Below are positions 26,437-37,052 of a stretch of 64,000 nt of DNA, piece by piece. Every line of letters starts with the position of its first letter. Position 1 is the stretch's first letter. The notes under the pieces were generated by a model. That model was not told where the DNA came from, ran no database searches, and saw only the letters and a list, made by a program, of their open reading frames with translations. The DNA comes from Heterohyrax brucei (lineage: Eukaryota; Chordata; Mammalia; Hyracoidea; Procaviidae), in NCBI GenBank assembly GCA_028571685.1, contig CM053164.1, positions 36,010,501 through 36,074,500 of the forward strand, given 5' to 3'. The position numbers and the translations under genes were made by a program.

Positions 26437-26880
26437 CTTTATAGGTTAGGGAAGCTGAGATTCAGAAGTGTCACCAAAATGTCATATTACCCCCCAAAAA
26501 ACTGTCTTTAGAAACAAAATTCCCTGTGAAACTGCCCATTTCCTGGGTGCCTCATGTGATGACTTTATCTACTGCTAGCTAGTTCTTCATCCTAGAAGCC
26601 CTCTCTCTCCAGAAAGAAAACAACATGATCTCTACAAATATTGAGCGATCATATATATGTTTTTTTAATTTGTGTTATTCAAACACTGTTTTTGTATTGT
26701 GGTAAGTCAAGGTCTATTTAAATAGCCCATCCCCTTCCTAGAGACATGGGCACCTCAGTGGTCCGCCATGCTCGTCCATCCAAGGGCATAACACCGTCAA
26801 AAGCCGGGCCCAGTAGCCCAGTGAGTGAGTGTGCCCAGTGTGCCTTGCTCTCCCAAATAAAACCTACTGCTAAGGATCTT
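26437..26880. other. intronic sequence after the L1
   Basis: AT-rich stretch without an exon or repeat I can name. Confidence 0.4.
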
Positions 26881-26883
26881 AAA

Positions 26884-27049
26884 CCAAAAAACCAAACCCA
26901 CAGCCATCGTCAATTCCAACTCATAGTCACCTTATACAACTGAGTAGAACTGCTCCATAGAGTTTCTGAAGAGCGCCTAGTGGATTCAAAATGCCAACCT
27001 TTATAGTCAGCAGACACAGCACTCAACCACCATGCCACTGAAATCCCCT
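26884..27049 (-). repeat. AfroSINE
   Basis: Reverse copy with an A-rich tail: CCCACAGCCATCGTCAATTC, CTGCTCCATAGAGTTTCTGA, ending AACCACCATGCCACTG. Confidence 0.88.
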
Positions 27050-27109
27050 ATGTTTAGGAATGATTACGTGCTCATTCTAAAGGTTCTTGGTCCTTCTGGC
27101 CATTTGAAA

Positions 27110-27205
27110 AGACTCCACAGGAGAGAGTAGAACTGCCCTATAGAGTTTCCAAGGAGCACCTGGAACTGCCAACCTTTCAATTAGCACTACGCCACTAGGG
27201 TTTCC
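27110..27205 (-). repeat. AfroSINE, 3'-truncated copy
   Basis: Reverse fragment: GAGAGTAGAACTGCCCTATA, GAGTTTCCAAGGAGCACCTG, ending CACTACGCCACTAGGGTTTC. Confidence 0.85.
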
Positions 27206-27389
27206 TTTGAACAGATAGGTTTCAGACATTAAGATCAATCCTGTATTTTAGTCATACATCTGTATGGAAAAGTTCATTGCCTCTTGGGCCCAGCAGCTAT
27301 TTTATGACATTATGTATTTTGAGTTTGGGCAGTGTTTCCAGGCTTCCTTATTGAATGTCATTGATTAAATGCTGTGTCAAAGATTGGGC

Positions 27390-27670
27390 TATACTATAAG
27401 ACATAAAGTTATACTGGCAAAAAGTGTGCTTCTTGGCTTAAGTAGATAAATGAGGCAACTGGGAAACTCCTGTCCAGAGGTGAGATGAGAGGACAGAGAG
27501 GGACAGGAGCTGGTTGAATGGACATAGGAAATACAAGGTGGAATGGAGGAGTTTGCTGTCATGGGGGCAGAGGGGGCGTGGCTGGAGTTACTCAGCAATG
27601 TATGTGTTAAGTTTTTGCATGATATCTTGGATTGTAAACTTGCACTTAAATCACAGTGATTTTCTTTTTT
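27390..27670 (+). repeat. L1 3'-end-like fragment (second copy)
   Basis: Homologous to 5060-5350, sharing TTCTTGGCTTAA, GACAGGAGCTGGTTGAATGG and TTGTAAACTTGCACTTAAA. It resembles the 3' UTR end of elephant-type L1 as remembered. Confidence 0.5.
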
Positions 27671-27854
27671 TTTAACTCTCTGTCAAAGAACAGAGTAGAC
27701 TCACAGCCTCTCCCAGGGTCTTTGCAGTAATGGTACCACAGAAAACAGAGGACAGGCATTGCTGGGTGATCTCATCTGCCTTGCTGTGGTCAGGAACTGC
27801 CATTCCAGGGAGCTGGCAGGCAGCGAAGGAGCCCTACCAACTGCTCCATGGGAG

Positions 27855-28035
27855 AAAGATGTAGCAGTCTGCTTCTGTAAGGATCTACCCATTGCCACTG
27901 AGTCAATTCTGACTCATAGTGACCCTATAGACGGACTAGAACTGCTTCAGATTATATCCTTGGAAACCCTATGAGGCAGTTCTGCTCTGTCCTGCAGGGT
28001 CTCTATGAGTCAGAATCAGCTCGATGGCCAACTGG
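27855..28035 (+). repeat. AfroSINE interrupted by a reverse AfroSINE fragment
   Basis: A forward copy begins GAAAGATGTAGCAGTCTGC and resumes with CCTTGGAAACCCTATGAGG and GAGTCAGAATCAGCTCGATG. Between the parts (about 27890-27950) is a reverse fragment: CCCATTGCCACTGAGTCAAT, then CATAGTGACCCTATAGAC. The two fragments can pair with each other. Confidence 0.75.
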
Positions 28036-28137
28036 TGGCTGGTGGGTGATGGCAGACAGTGCTGGTAGATCTCGCCCTATGCTGCCATCTGTGGAAGGGT
28101 GCAGAGGTAGGAGCTTATTATGTACTGTGATGATATA

Positions 28138-28560
28138 AGTTATGTATCAGCTTGGCTGGACCATGATTCTCAGCAGTTTGGTAGCATTATATAATCATCC
28201 TCATCTTGTGATCTGATGTGGACAACCAGTCAGTTGAAAGGCGAGGTTCCTGGGGGTTGTGGCCTGCATCCAACATGTGTGGATGTCCTGACAAAGCTTG
28301 CCCTCTCTTGATTTTAAATCTGACTGGTTATCATCTGACCTTTGGTTCTTGGGACATGAGCCAGCAACCTACAGTCTGACCTGCAAATATTAGGTTCATT
28401 AGCCCCTGAAACCATGTGAATCAGGACAGATTGCAGCCTTATGCCTGACCCATGGCTTTGGGACTTAACAGCTTCCAGGACTGCGTGAACCGTTTCCTTG
28501 AATACATATACACATACATTTTACTGGTTTTGCTCCTCTTACAAACCCAGCCTAAAGAAC
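28138..28560 (+). mobile_element. 5' LTR of ERV-L-type provirus (MLT2-like)
   Basis: Homologous to the interrupted LTR at 35376-36694. Both share a TATGTATCAGCTTGGCTGG-type start, a CTGATGTGGACAACCAGTCAG region, the CTTAACAGCTTCCAGGACTG / CATGAGCCATTTCC region and a final CCCAGCCTAA. The overall layout matches MLT2 LTRs of ERV-L elements as I know them. The edges are approximate. Confidence 0.8.
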
Positions 28561-30539
28561 GAAATCATAAAGACAAGTTTTCTCAATTGGTTCTCGAATC
28601 TGGCTAGTCTTAAAAGCAATGATGCCTTTACCTCCCGTAGTACAGTGGGCACTGCTAATCCATCGCGTGAGGTGACAATAGAAACATGCAAAATGTCACC
28701 ACCAGTGGATCAGATATTTGTGAAAGACAAGTCTCTGGGTGATTGCATATTTGATACTTTCCTGCATTTTTGTCAGAATGAGAAATATAAGGTGTAGTGG
28801 TTGAACTTGCTTACGTTAGACAATGTGGTGTAAGAAAGGGATGAGCTCAGCTTCAGAGTCACAGTTCAAGTGTCACATACAAGACCTTAAAGTCACTACT
28901 TGTGGTCTGAAAGAAAGCCTTATTTCTTGTAGTAATAGAACTGATATTACCGAAAACAAAACTGAAAGTCTAAAGTGGCTGAATTGCAATACCAATTGAA
29001 TTCCAAACCTCAAATGATGTCTGAAGTTAAAGTGAGGACATTGATTGGGAAGCAGTGGGATCCTGAAACTTGTAATGAGCACATATGGGCAGAAAGTCAG
29101 GAAACGGGGACACTGAGCCCTAAAGTCCACTAAATCACTCCTGCCAGCAGAACCAGCCCTATTATTCCCTCCTAAAGAGATTTCTCCATCTTGGTCTACT
29201 AATCCTCACTTCCAGTAAAACCACTGTCACTGTCACCCACATCTGATAAGATTAACCCAGCTATGTCTGAAGTCTGAGATGCCATCTGGGTTGGCATTTG
29301 GAGCATCGCCTGAGTCAGGTGCCTTACAGGATATTGTTGAATGTCCCCAAGACCAATTTGTGCCACTCGTATTTGCTTCTAGACCTGTATCTAGACTTCA
29401 GTCCTAGCAAGCCCCAAGGGACAAAGTGCAGAGTTTAACCCAGGAGGAGATACACCACACTCCAAAAGAACAGCTTGATTTTTGAAATATATGCAAACAG
29501 AAGCGTGGGAAATATATGTGGGAATGGCTACTAGGGGTGTGGAATATATATACATGCAAAGAACATAAAGTTAGATCAATCTAAGTTTATTGATATCAGC
29601 CTGCTAAGCACAGATTCTTCATTTGATATTTCAGCTCAAGAGGTTAGAAAAGGATCTAATAGTTTATGTAGTTGGTTCACTGAAGCATTAATTAAGTGGT
29701 AGCTACACTGAGTCAAGTTGAAATGCCAGACCTGTATCCTGTAAAAGAAAGTATCCAAAGGCTTAGGGAAATTGGCGTATTAGAGTGGATTTCTCAGTTT
29801 AGACCCATAGACCCCACCCATGGAGTACCTGGGGGGTACACCACAGTGGTGAGGAGCAAATTTGTGAAAAGAATCTCAACATCCTTGAAGACTTCTGTGA
29901 TTGGTAGTTTGCCAGCCAATACATAATTCATATTTGATGGTGAGAACTGCCCTACCTGAATTAAGACATCCAGCTACAATAGGGCTGATTGGACCCTGAG
30001 GTAGTCGAGGACAAGTGGCAACACTTAACTAACAAAGACAAGGTGGGCATCAGTACTGTAATGGACAGTAAACTCAAAGCAGTAATCAGAATGGTCTGAC
30101 TTATATGGACTTACAGCACTGGCTACTTAGACATGGTGTCCCTGGGAGTGACCCAGATAGGAAATCTGTTAAATATTTACTTGACCTGTACAAGCAAAAG
30201 AATTCTAGGTCAGATGAATGACAGTTTGACTTGACCTGCCAGAATTTAGAGTCACAGCCTCTGGATCAATTCCCAGACTTGAACCTATTTATAGACCCAC
30301 AGCCCCTTGAATGAACAGGAAACGAGGCCCCCTTGAAGAAGGACCCCACTACACTGCCAAAAGTTTGTACTGTTAGTCTTTCTCCTAGCCTTCCCCAGAG
30401 GCATCTATAGCCTTTTGTAAGAGTGACTGTTCATTAGGGGAGAGGAAATAATCATGATTTTCAGAAATTACTGGCCACTGGCTCTGAACTGACATTCCAG
30501 GAAGCCTAAAACATTGCTGTGACCCACTGGTCAGAGTAG

Positions 30540-30700
30540 GGGTGTATGGAGGTGAGGTTATTAATAGAGTGTTGGCTGAAATCCATTTCACAGGGGGTCC
30601 AGGGGGTCCCCAAACCCATCCTGTAGTGATTTTGCCAGTTTCAGACTGTATAATTGGAATAGACATACTCAGCAGCTGGCAGAAGCTCCACACTGGATCC
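30540..30700 (+). pseudogene. ERV-L protease remnant
   Basis: The open segment reads toward PVSDCIIGIDILSSWQ, the C-terminal GIDxL part of a retroviral aspartic protease just before reverse transcriptase. The catalytic Asp region upstream is not recognisable. Confidence 0.6.
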
Positions 30701-30739
30701 CTGACAACTGGAGTAAGGGCAATTATGATAAGAAAAGCC

Positions 30740-31400
30740 CAGTGGAAGCCGTTAGAACTGCCCCACCTATGAAAATAGTAAACCAAAAGCAATACTGCAT
30801 TCCTGGAGGGATTGCAGAGATTACTGCTACCATCAAGGACTTGAAGGATGCAGAGGTGGTGAGTCCCACCGCATTCCTATTCAACTCACCCATGTGGCAT
30901 GTGCAAAACCAGATGGATCTCAGAGAATGACAGCAAATTATCGTAAACTTAACCAGATGGTGACTCTGATTGCAGTTGCTGTTCAGATGTGGTTTCATTG
31001 CTTGAGAAAGTTAATACATCTCCTAGTGCCTGATAGGCAACTACTGATCTAGCCAATGCCTTTCTCTCGATTCCAGTTTTGACGGAATACCAGAAGCAGT
31101 TTGCCTTCAGCTGGCAAGGCCAGCAATACACCTTCACTGTCCTACCTCAGACCTATGTCATAATTTAGTCCACAGAGACTTTGATTGCCTTTCCCTTCCA
31201 CAGGACATCACACTAGTCCAAAACACTGATGACGTTATTCTGACTGAACCTAGTAATGAAAAAGCATCATTGACTTTAGAGATATTGGTAAGAAGTTTGC
31301 ATGCTCTCAGGTGGGAAATTAATCCTACAAAAATTCAGTGGGATTTCTAGGGGAACAGTGATGTTGGGCATGTTGAGATATTCCTTCTAAAGATAAGTTG
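30740..31400 (+). pseudogene. ERV-L reverse transcriptase remnant
   Basis: Visible blocks are KQYCIPGGIAEITATIKDLK at the start, FAFSWQGQQYTFTVLPQ in the palm (31098-31151) and a degenerate catalytic motif at 31219-31236 (QNTDDV; aspartates at 31228-31233). The aromatic position usually found before the DD motif is lost. Stops and frame changes occur between the blocks. Confidence 0.8.
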
Positions 31401-31429
31401 TTACATTTGGATCCTCCTATAGCTAAAAA

Positions 31430-31592
31430 GAGAAACCCTGATGGCATAGTGGTCAAGTGCTACAGCTGCAAACCAGAAGCCTGCCAGTTCAGATCACCAG
31501 CTGCTCCTTGGAAACTCTGTGGGGCCGTACTACTCTGTCCTATAGGGTCACTGTGAGTCAGAATCAGCTTAACTGCCATGAGTTTGTTTTTT
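31430..31592 (+). repeat. AfroSINE inserted in ERV-L pol
   Basis: Forward copy starting GAAACCCTGATGGCATAGTG, with CTGCTCCTTGGAAACTCTG and TCCTATAGGGTCACTGTGAG. A T-rich stretch follows GAGTTTG. Confidence 0.92.
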
Positions 31593-32819
31593 TCTGTTTA
31601 TAACTAAAAAGGAAGCACAACACATGGTGGGCCTCTAGCATGTCCTTCATTTGAGTGTGCTACTCCAGCATATTTATCAAGTGACTAGAAAGCTGTTCCA
31701 TTTGAGAGGGACTCCGAACAACAGGTTCAGGCTGCCATACAAGCCACTTTGCCACTTGTGTCATATAATCTGGCTGATGCAATGTTTCTGGAAGTGATAG
31801 AGACACTGTCGTTTTTGACAGGCCCTTATTGGTGAATCAAAACAAAGACCCTTTGGATTTTTGGAGCAAAGCTCTACCATCCTGTATGAATAACTACTCT
31901 CCTTGTGAAAAACAGATTTGGGTGTGGAAACATCCTCTACATATAACTACTCTTCTTGGGAGAAGATTTTGGCTGTGCTTTAGTGGAGACTGAACTCTCA
32001 ACTATAGGCCAAGTCACTATGTGGCCTGAGTGACCCATTATGAACTGAGTGTTGTCTGTCCCACAGAATCATAAAGTCAGACATGCATAGTAGCACTGTG
32101 TTGCATATGAGGTCAGGCTTGAGTGGGACCTCAAAGTACAAGTAAGTTATATGAGGCAGTGGACCAAATGCCTATGGTCCCCACTCTTATAACATTACCG
32201 TCCTTCTCTCAGTCTGCACCTATGACTTCATGAAGGGATTCACTATGATCAATTAACTAATAAAGAGAAAACTCCCACCTGGATTACAGAGGGTTCTGTG
32301 CAGTCTGCAGACACCACTCAAAAGTGAACAAAAGCAGAACTGCAGCCCCTTTCTGAGACCTCCCTGAAAGACAGTGTTGAAGGAAAATCCTCCTGGTATG
32401 CAGAACTTCGAGCAGTGTACCTGTTCTTCATTTTGCTTAGAACTAGAAATAGGTAGATGTATGGCTGTATTCTGATTCAGGGGTTGTGGCCAATGGTTTG
32501 ACTGGATGGTCAGGGACATTACTGGGAAATTGGTGACAAGGACGTATGGGAAAGAGGCATGTGGATAGATTCCTATGAGTGGGCCAAAGAAGTGAAGATA
32601 TTCGTGACTCATGTGAATGCTCACCAAAGTATCCTCTATGGGGAGGAGGATTTTAACAAACAAGTAGATAGGATGTTCCACTTGTTCTGTAGACACTAAT
32701 CAGTCTTTCCCCAGCCACTCCTGTCATTGACCAACAGACTCATATACGAAATGACTATGGTGGCAGGAATGTAGGTTATGCATAGGCTTAGCAACATGGA
32801 CTTCTGCTCACTGAGGTCA

Positions 32820-34000
32820 CCTTGGCTACAACCACCGTTGAGTGCCCAGTCTGCCAACAGCAGAGACCAACAGCGAGTCCCTGTTATACCACTATTCCTA
32901 GGAGTGATCTGCCAGCCAACTCAGTTGGTTTCATTAGACTACTTCTGTCATGGAAAAAGCTGCATTTTTTTCTTACTGTCATAAGAGGTCTGACAATTAA
33001 GTCTGCAAACTTAATTGTTCTAAGTACTATCTACCTCATTGCTGAATATCACTATGGTCACCTTCAAAATACTCACCTTGGGAAGCTATGCACCAATGCC
33101 AACACCTGGTCCACCCTTCTAAGCAATTTTGGAACTCTTTCTGGAATGACTGTTGCATCCAGTAACATGGTGGCAAGTTCACAGACTTAATTGTATGGTT
33201 GTCTGTGAGGGCGTTTTTAGCCAGTAAACAAGTAACTGTATTGGAACATCCTCCCTACTCACCTGATCTGGCCCCCACTGCTTTTTTGTTTACCCAAAGA
33301 TAAAGGAAATATTGAAAGGAAGATAATTTGATGACATTCAGAACATCAAGGGCAATACAACAAAAGCTCTGATGGCCATTCCAGAAAAAGAGTTCCAACC
33401 TTGCTTTGAAGGGTGGACTAGGTGTTGGCATTAATACATAGCTTCCCAAGGGGAGTACTTCGAAGGTGACTGTAGTGATATTCAGCAATGAGGTATGTAG
33501 CACTTTTTCTAGGATAAGTTCATGAACTTAACTGTCAGTCATCATAGACACTCTGAATATGGATTTGCCTTCTCTGCACACAATGCTTCTGCCAAAGCTA
33601 CAATTCATGAACTTACAGAATGTCTTATCCATCTTTGTGGTATACTGCACAACTTTGCCTTGGGCCAGGGAACTTACTTCACAGCAAATGAAGTGCAGTA
33701 ATGTGCCCATGCTTATGGAATTCCCTTGACTTACTATATTCCCTATCATCCTAAAGAAGCAGCCTTGACAGAATGATGTAATGGCCTTCTGAAGACACTA
33801 TTATGGTGCCAGCTAGGTGACAGTACCTTGAGGAGTTGGGGCAGTGTTTTCCAGGAGGCTATATATGTTCTGAACTGTCATCCAATATATGGTGCTGCTT
33901 TTCCCACAGCCAAGATTCATGGGTTCAGGAATCAAGGAGTAGAAATGGGAGTGGCAGAACTCACTATTACCCATAGTGATCCACTTGCAAAATTTTTGTT
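32820..34000 (+). pseudogene. ERV-L integrase remnant split by a mariner derivative
   Basis: The end of the zinc-binding N-terminal region (VECPVCQQQRPTASP) is at 32832-32880. The catalytic core starts and is then interrupted at about 32984 by the fold-back mariner. The core resumes at 33545 (reading SEYGFAFSAHNASAK, then later ANEVQ) and continues with frame changes to about 34000. The site of the first catalytic Asp region is at or near the insertion. Confidence 0.75.
32984..33544 (+). mobile_element. fold-back mariner derivative, copy 2
   Basis: It lies between TA dinucleotides at 32982-32983 and 33545-33546. The termini read GGTCTGACAATTAAGTCTGC at left and, as reverse complement, GACTGACAGTTAAGTTCATG at right. 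The left arm is a reverse complement of the transposase C-terminal region that is present in sense on the right. The sense part reads FEGWTRCWH before a stop near the right end. It interrupts ERV-L integrase, so it is younger than that provirus. Confidence 0.88.
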
Positions 34001-34029
34001 TCCTGTCCTCATGACCCTATTCTTTGTGG

Positions 34030-34180
34030 GTCTACGGGTCTTAGTTCCAAAGGTAGAAATACTCCCACCAGGAGATACAGCACTGATTCCACTGAACTGG
34101 GAGTTAAGAATGCCACCTAGCCACTTTGGGCTTCTCATGCCTCTGGAACAATAGCAAAGAAGGAAGTTATTGGATTGGCT
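34030..34180 (+). pseudogene. ERV-L dUTPase-like remnant
   Basis: Downstream of integrase a segment reads PPGDTALIPLNWELRMPPSH, followed by FGLLMPL and, after an in-frame TAG, AGVIDRDY. This is the dUTPase motif order (a uridine-nucleotide hydrolase fold). Its position after integrase is typical of ERV-L. Confidence 0.7.
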
Positions 34181-34571
34181 GGTGTGATTGATCGTGATTA
34201 CCAAAGGGGAATCACATTGATATTACATAATGGAAGTAATGAAGAGCATATCTGAAATGAGGCGAACCCTTAGGATATCTGTTAGTACTACTCTGCCCTG
34301 TGATTAAAGGCAATGAAAAAGTGCAGCAGTGCATCTCCAGCATGACTACTAATGGCCCAGACCCTTCAGGAATGAAAGTTTGGTCATTCCACCAAGCACA
34401 GAACCACAGCCAGCTGAGGTGCTTGCTGAGGGTAAAGGGGGTACAAAACGGGTGATAGAAGAAGGTAGTTTCAAACATCAGCTATGACCACATGACCAGT
34501 TGCAGAAATGAGAACTGTAATTGTTTTCAGTATTTCTTCTTTGTCTTGTTATATGTGTATGTGTATATGTG

Positions 34572-34574
<3 letters not shown>

Positions 34575-34603
<29 letters not shown>
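34575..34603. repeat. (AC)n microsatellite
   Basis: About 14 AC units directly abutting a mariner derivative terminus. Confidence 0.97.
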
Positions 34604-34605
<2 letters not shown>

Positions 34606-35158
34606 GACTCCCAGTTAAGTTCATGAACTCATCTAGAAGAAGTGCAATATGCCCCACTGCTGACTATCACCATCATCACCTAAGAACTACTCCCCTTGGG
34701 AAGCTATGCCCTGATGCCGGTGCCTAGTCTACCCTTCAAAACAATTTTAGAACTCTTTTTCTGGAATGGCCATCAGAGCTATCATCATATTACCCTTGAT
34801 ATCCTAAATATCATCAAATTGTCTTCCTTTCAATATTTTCTTTATCTTCAGGTGAAGAAAAAAGTCATTGGGAGCAAGATCAGGTGAGTAGGGAGTGTTC
34901 CAGTATGGTTACTTGTTTACTGGCTAAAAAAACTCCCTCACAGAAAAATACACAACTAAATTCATGAACTTACCACCATGCCACCGTGCACAATGGCCAT
35001 TCCAGAAAGAGTTCCAAAATTGCTTTGAATTGTGAACTAGGCACTGGCATTGGTGCATAGCTTCCCCAGAGGAGTACTTCAGAGGTAACTCTAGTAGTGT
35101 TCAGCAGTGAGGTAGGTAGCGCTTAGAACAGTTAAGTTTGTGGACTTACTCATCAGAG
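34604..35158 (-). mobile_element. fold-back mariner derivative, copy 3 (opposite orientation)
   Basis: Here the long transposase-bearing arm is on the left, read on the minus strand, and the short inverted arm (about 34990-35158) is on the right. Ends are CCCAGTTAAGTTCATGAAC at left and, reverse-complemented, AGTAAGTCCACAAACTTAAC at right. It lies in the 3' part of the ERV-L interior. Its internal arm junction (AATGGCCATTG next to a CATGGTGG-type spacer) matches copies 1 and 2. Confidence 0.85.
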
Positions 35159-35746
35159 CTTGTGTATCAGACCTTGTGTATCCTTTATTCCATTACTTAT
35201 TATAAACCGTAAGATGCTAGTACATTTTTGGTTGTACCTGTGTTAATGGTATCATGTTAAGCATAAGTATGGCTTTATAATAGTGTTTACTTAGATATTA
35301 TGTGTAGCTTAAGGTGATATAAGGAGATGTGTACAGATTCCAAGTTGGCAAGAAGTGGGCTGTGTGGGTTAAGATTGTGTGTCAGTTCGGCTTAACCATG
35401 TTTCTCAGTGGCTTGGCAGTTATTATGTAATCCTTCTCAATGTTGTGATCTGAAGTGAGCAGCCCCTCAATTAAAAGGGTAGTTTCCTTAGGGGTGTGGA
35501 CTGCATTCCATATATAGGACTGCTCTGGCAGAACTTGTCTTCTCTGGATCCTGTACCTGACTTGTCATCCTCTGATTTCTGATTTTTGGGATATGAACCA
35601 GCATCCTGCCTTCAGACCTGCAGACTTTGGATTTGTCAGCCCCTGCAGACCTATGAATCAGGAGAAGCCTCCAACCTGATGTCTGACCCACAGATTTGGG
35701 ACTTGCCAGCCTCCACAACTGCATGAGCCATTTCCTCGAAATAAAT

Positions 35747-36257
35747 TGTTAGAGTCACCTAGGGCTACTCTAACAGAAATACCACAGAGTAGATGGCTTT
35801 AACAAAGGAAGGTTTATTCTTACACAGTCTGGCATGCTAGAAATCCAAATTCAGTATGTCTGCTCTGGGGGAAGATTTTCCCTCTTGTCAGCTCTGGAGG
35901 AAAGTCCAGTATTGCATCAGTCTTGGTCTAGGGAGCATCTTGGTGCGGGAACCTCAGGTCTGAAGGATGAGCTCTTCTCCCTTTTGATGGTGTGAGGGTC
36001 CCAATTCTCTGCCTGCTTCCCTTTTATCTCTTCTAGGATGAAAGGATTAAGGGCATGGCAAGCCATACTCCAGGGAAACTCCCTTTACAGTGGAGCAGGG
36101 AGATGATTTTAATAAAGGGATTTACAGTCCCACCCTAATCCTTTAACATACAGCACAGTAAAATCACAAAATGGAGAACAATTGTAGAATACAGGGAATC
36201 ATGGCCCAGGAAAATGGCTACACATATTTTTGGCGGGACACAATTCAATCCATGACA
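35747..36257 (+). mobile_element. solo LTR with 5-bp target duplication
   Basis: The 511-bp unit starts TGTTAGAGTCACCTAGGGC and ends CAATTCAATCCATGACA, with TG...CA ends. It is flanked by TAAAT at 35742-35746 and again at 36258-36262. A 5-bp duplication and an inserted position inside an MLT2-like LTR show it as a later solo LTR. No internal coding region is present. A truncated relative is at 4806. I cannot name the family. Confidence 0.8.
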
Positions 36258-36278
36258 TAAATCTCTGTATATATGTTG

Positions 36279-36442
36279 TGGAAACACTGTGGCTTAGTGG
36301 TTAAGTGCTACATCTGCTATCCAAAAGATCAGCAGTTCAAATCCTCCAGGTGCTCCTTGGAAACTTTATGGGGAAGTTCTACTCTGTCCTGTAGAGTCAC
36401 TGTGAATCAAAATTGACTGGATGGCAGCAGGTTTGGTTTGGG
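36279..36442 (+). repeat. AfroSINE in ERV-L 3' LTR
   Basis: Forward copy: GGAAACACTGTGGCTTAGTG, ATCAGCAGTTCAAATCCTCC and TCCTGTAGAGTCACTGTGAA, followed by GT-rich tail sequence. Confidence 0.9.
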
Positions 36443-36465
36443 TTGGGTTTATATGTGCTGTATTG

Positions 36466-36646
36466 TTATGTAAATAACATACCTTCTATACTTGTTTGCC
36501 AACTGTGCCCTTTCCCTGCAAGGAATTTTCGTTGAGAGTGCTACGCAACATGTAAAACAAATTGGTGTAGTGAGGCTTATGAAAACAACTTGGGGTAGGG
36601 GACATGGTTGGCAAACAAACATAGACCATATGTGTTATTTGCATAA
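36466..36646. mobile_element. small terminal-inverted-repeat element (MITE-like)
   Basis: The left end is TTATGTAAATAACATACC and the right end as reverse complement is TTATGCAAATAACACATATG. Both arms continue to a shared TTGTTTGCCAAC, giving about 45-bp imperfect inverted repeats. The 181-bp unit has no coding capacity. A clear target duplication was not found, so the superfamily is unknown. Confidence 0.65.
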
Positions 36647-36734
36647 AAATGTGGTTCACTAGTTTGGGTCCTGTAGAGAACCCAGCCTAAGACATGCATG
36701 TACCACTTTATATTCATTATACATTCATTCTATT

Positions 36735-37052
36735 TGGGGGTAGTGCTGGTGGCATGGTAGACTTCTCCTTCCATGCAGGAGATTTGTTGCCCAGCGGGTT
36801 TACCTCAGGACCACTCATCTGTCACAGGAGGCTCATGTGTTGCTATGGTGCTGAACAGGTTTCAGTGCAGCAGACTAAGAAGAAAGGCCTGGCCCTCCAC
36901 AAACCAGCCAGTGAAAACCCTTCCCACCACATGGTCCAATCCACAACTGGCTGTGAGGGTGGTGTAGAACCAGGCAGTGTTCCATTCCACTGTGCGTGGA
37001 GTCACCCTAAGTCAGGGGCTGACTCCATGGCATCTAACAACAACAACAATTT
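36735..37052 (+). repeat. AfroSINE, long subfamily with RTE-like tail
   Basis: It carries the extended middle (GGCTCATGTGTTGCTATGGT, then GAACAGGTTTCAGTGCAGCA and AAGAAGAAAGGCCTGGCC) and the RTE-like end GGCAGTGTTCCATTCCACTG ... GGCATCTAACAACAACAACA. This tail is evidence that the SINE uses RTE-type machinery. Confidence 0.9.

Larger units (their letters stand above)
28561..35375 (+). mobile_element. ancient ERV-L-type provirus, internal region
   Basis: Between two related LTRs lies a decayed retroviral interior in + orientation. Recognisable pieces occur in order: a possible gag remnant (about 29690-29930), a protease end (30540-30700), reverse transcriptase (30740-31400), RNase H/connection (about 31600-32700), integrase (32820-34000) and a dUTPase-like segment (34030-34180). 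A dUTPase after integrase and no visible env are characteristic of ERV-L (class III). Every coding piece is interrupted by stops or frameshifts. It was later entered by a SINE and two mariner derivatives. It cannot encode functional proteins. Confidence 0.85.
35376..36694 (+). mobile_element. 3' LTR of the ERV-L provirus, interrupted
   Basis: It begins TGTGTGTCAGTTCGGCTTAA and is split by a solo LTR (35747-36257), an AfroSINE (36279-36442) and a small TIR element (36466-36646). The end reads TCCTGTAGAGAACCCAGCCT then AAGACA, like MLT2 LTR ends. With the insertions removed it has about the same length as the 5' LTR. Confidence 0.8.
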
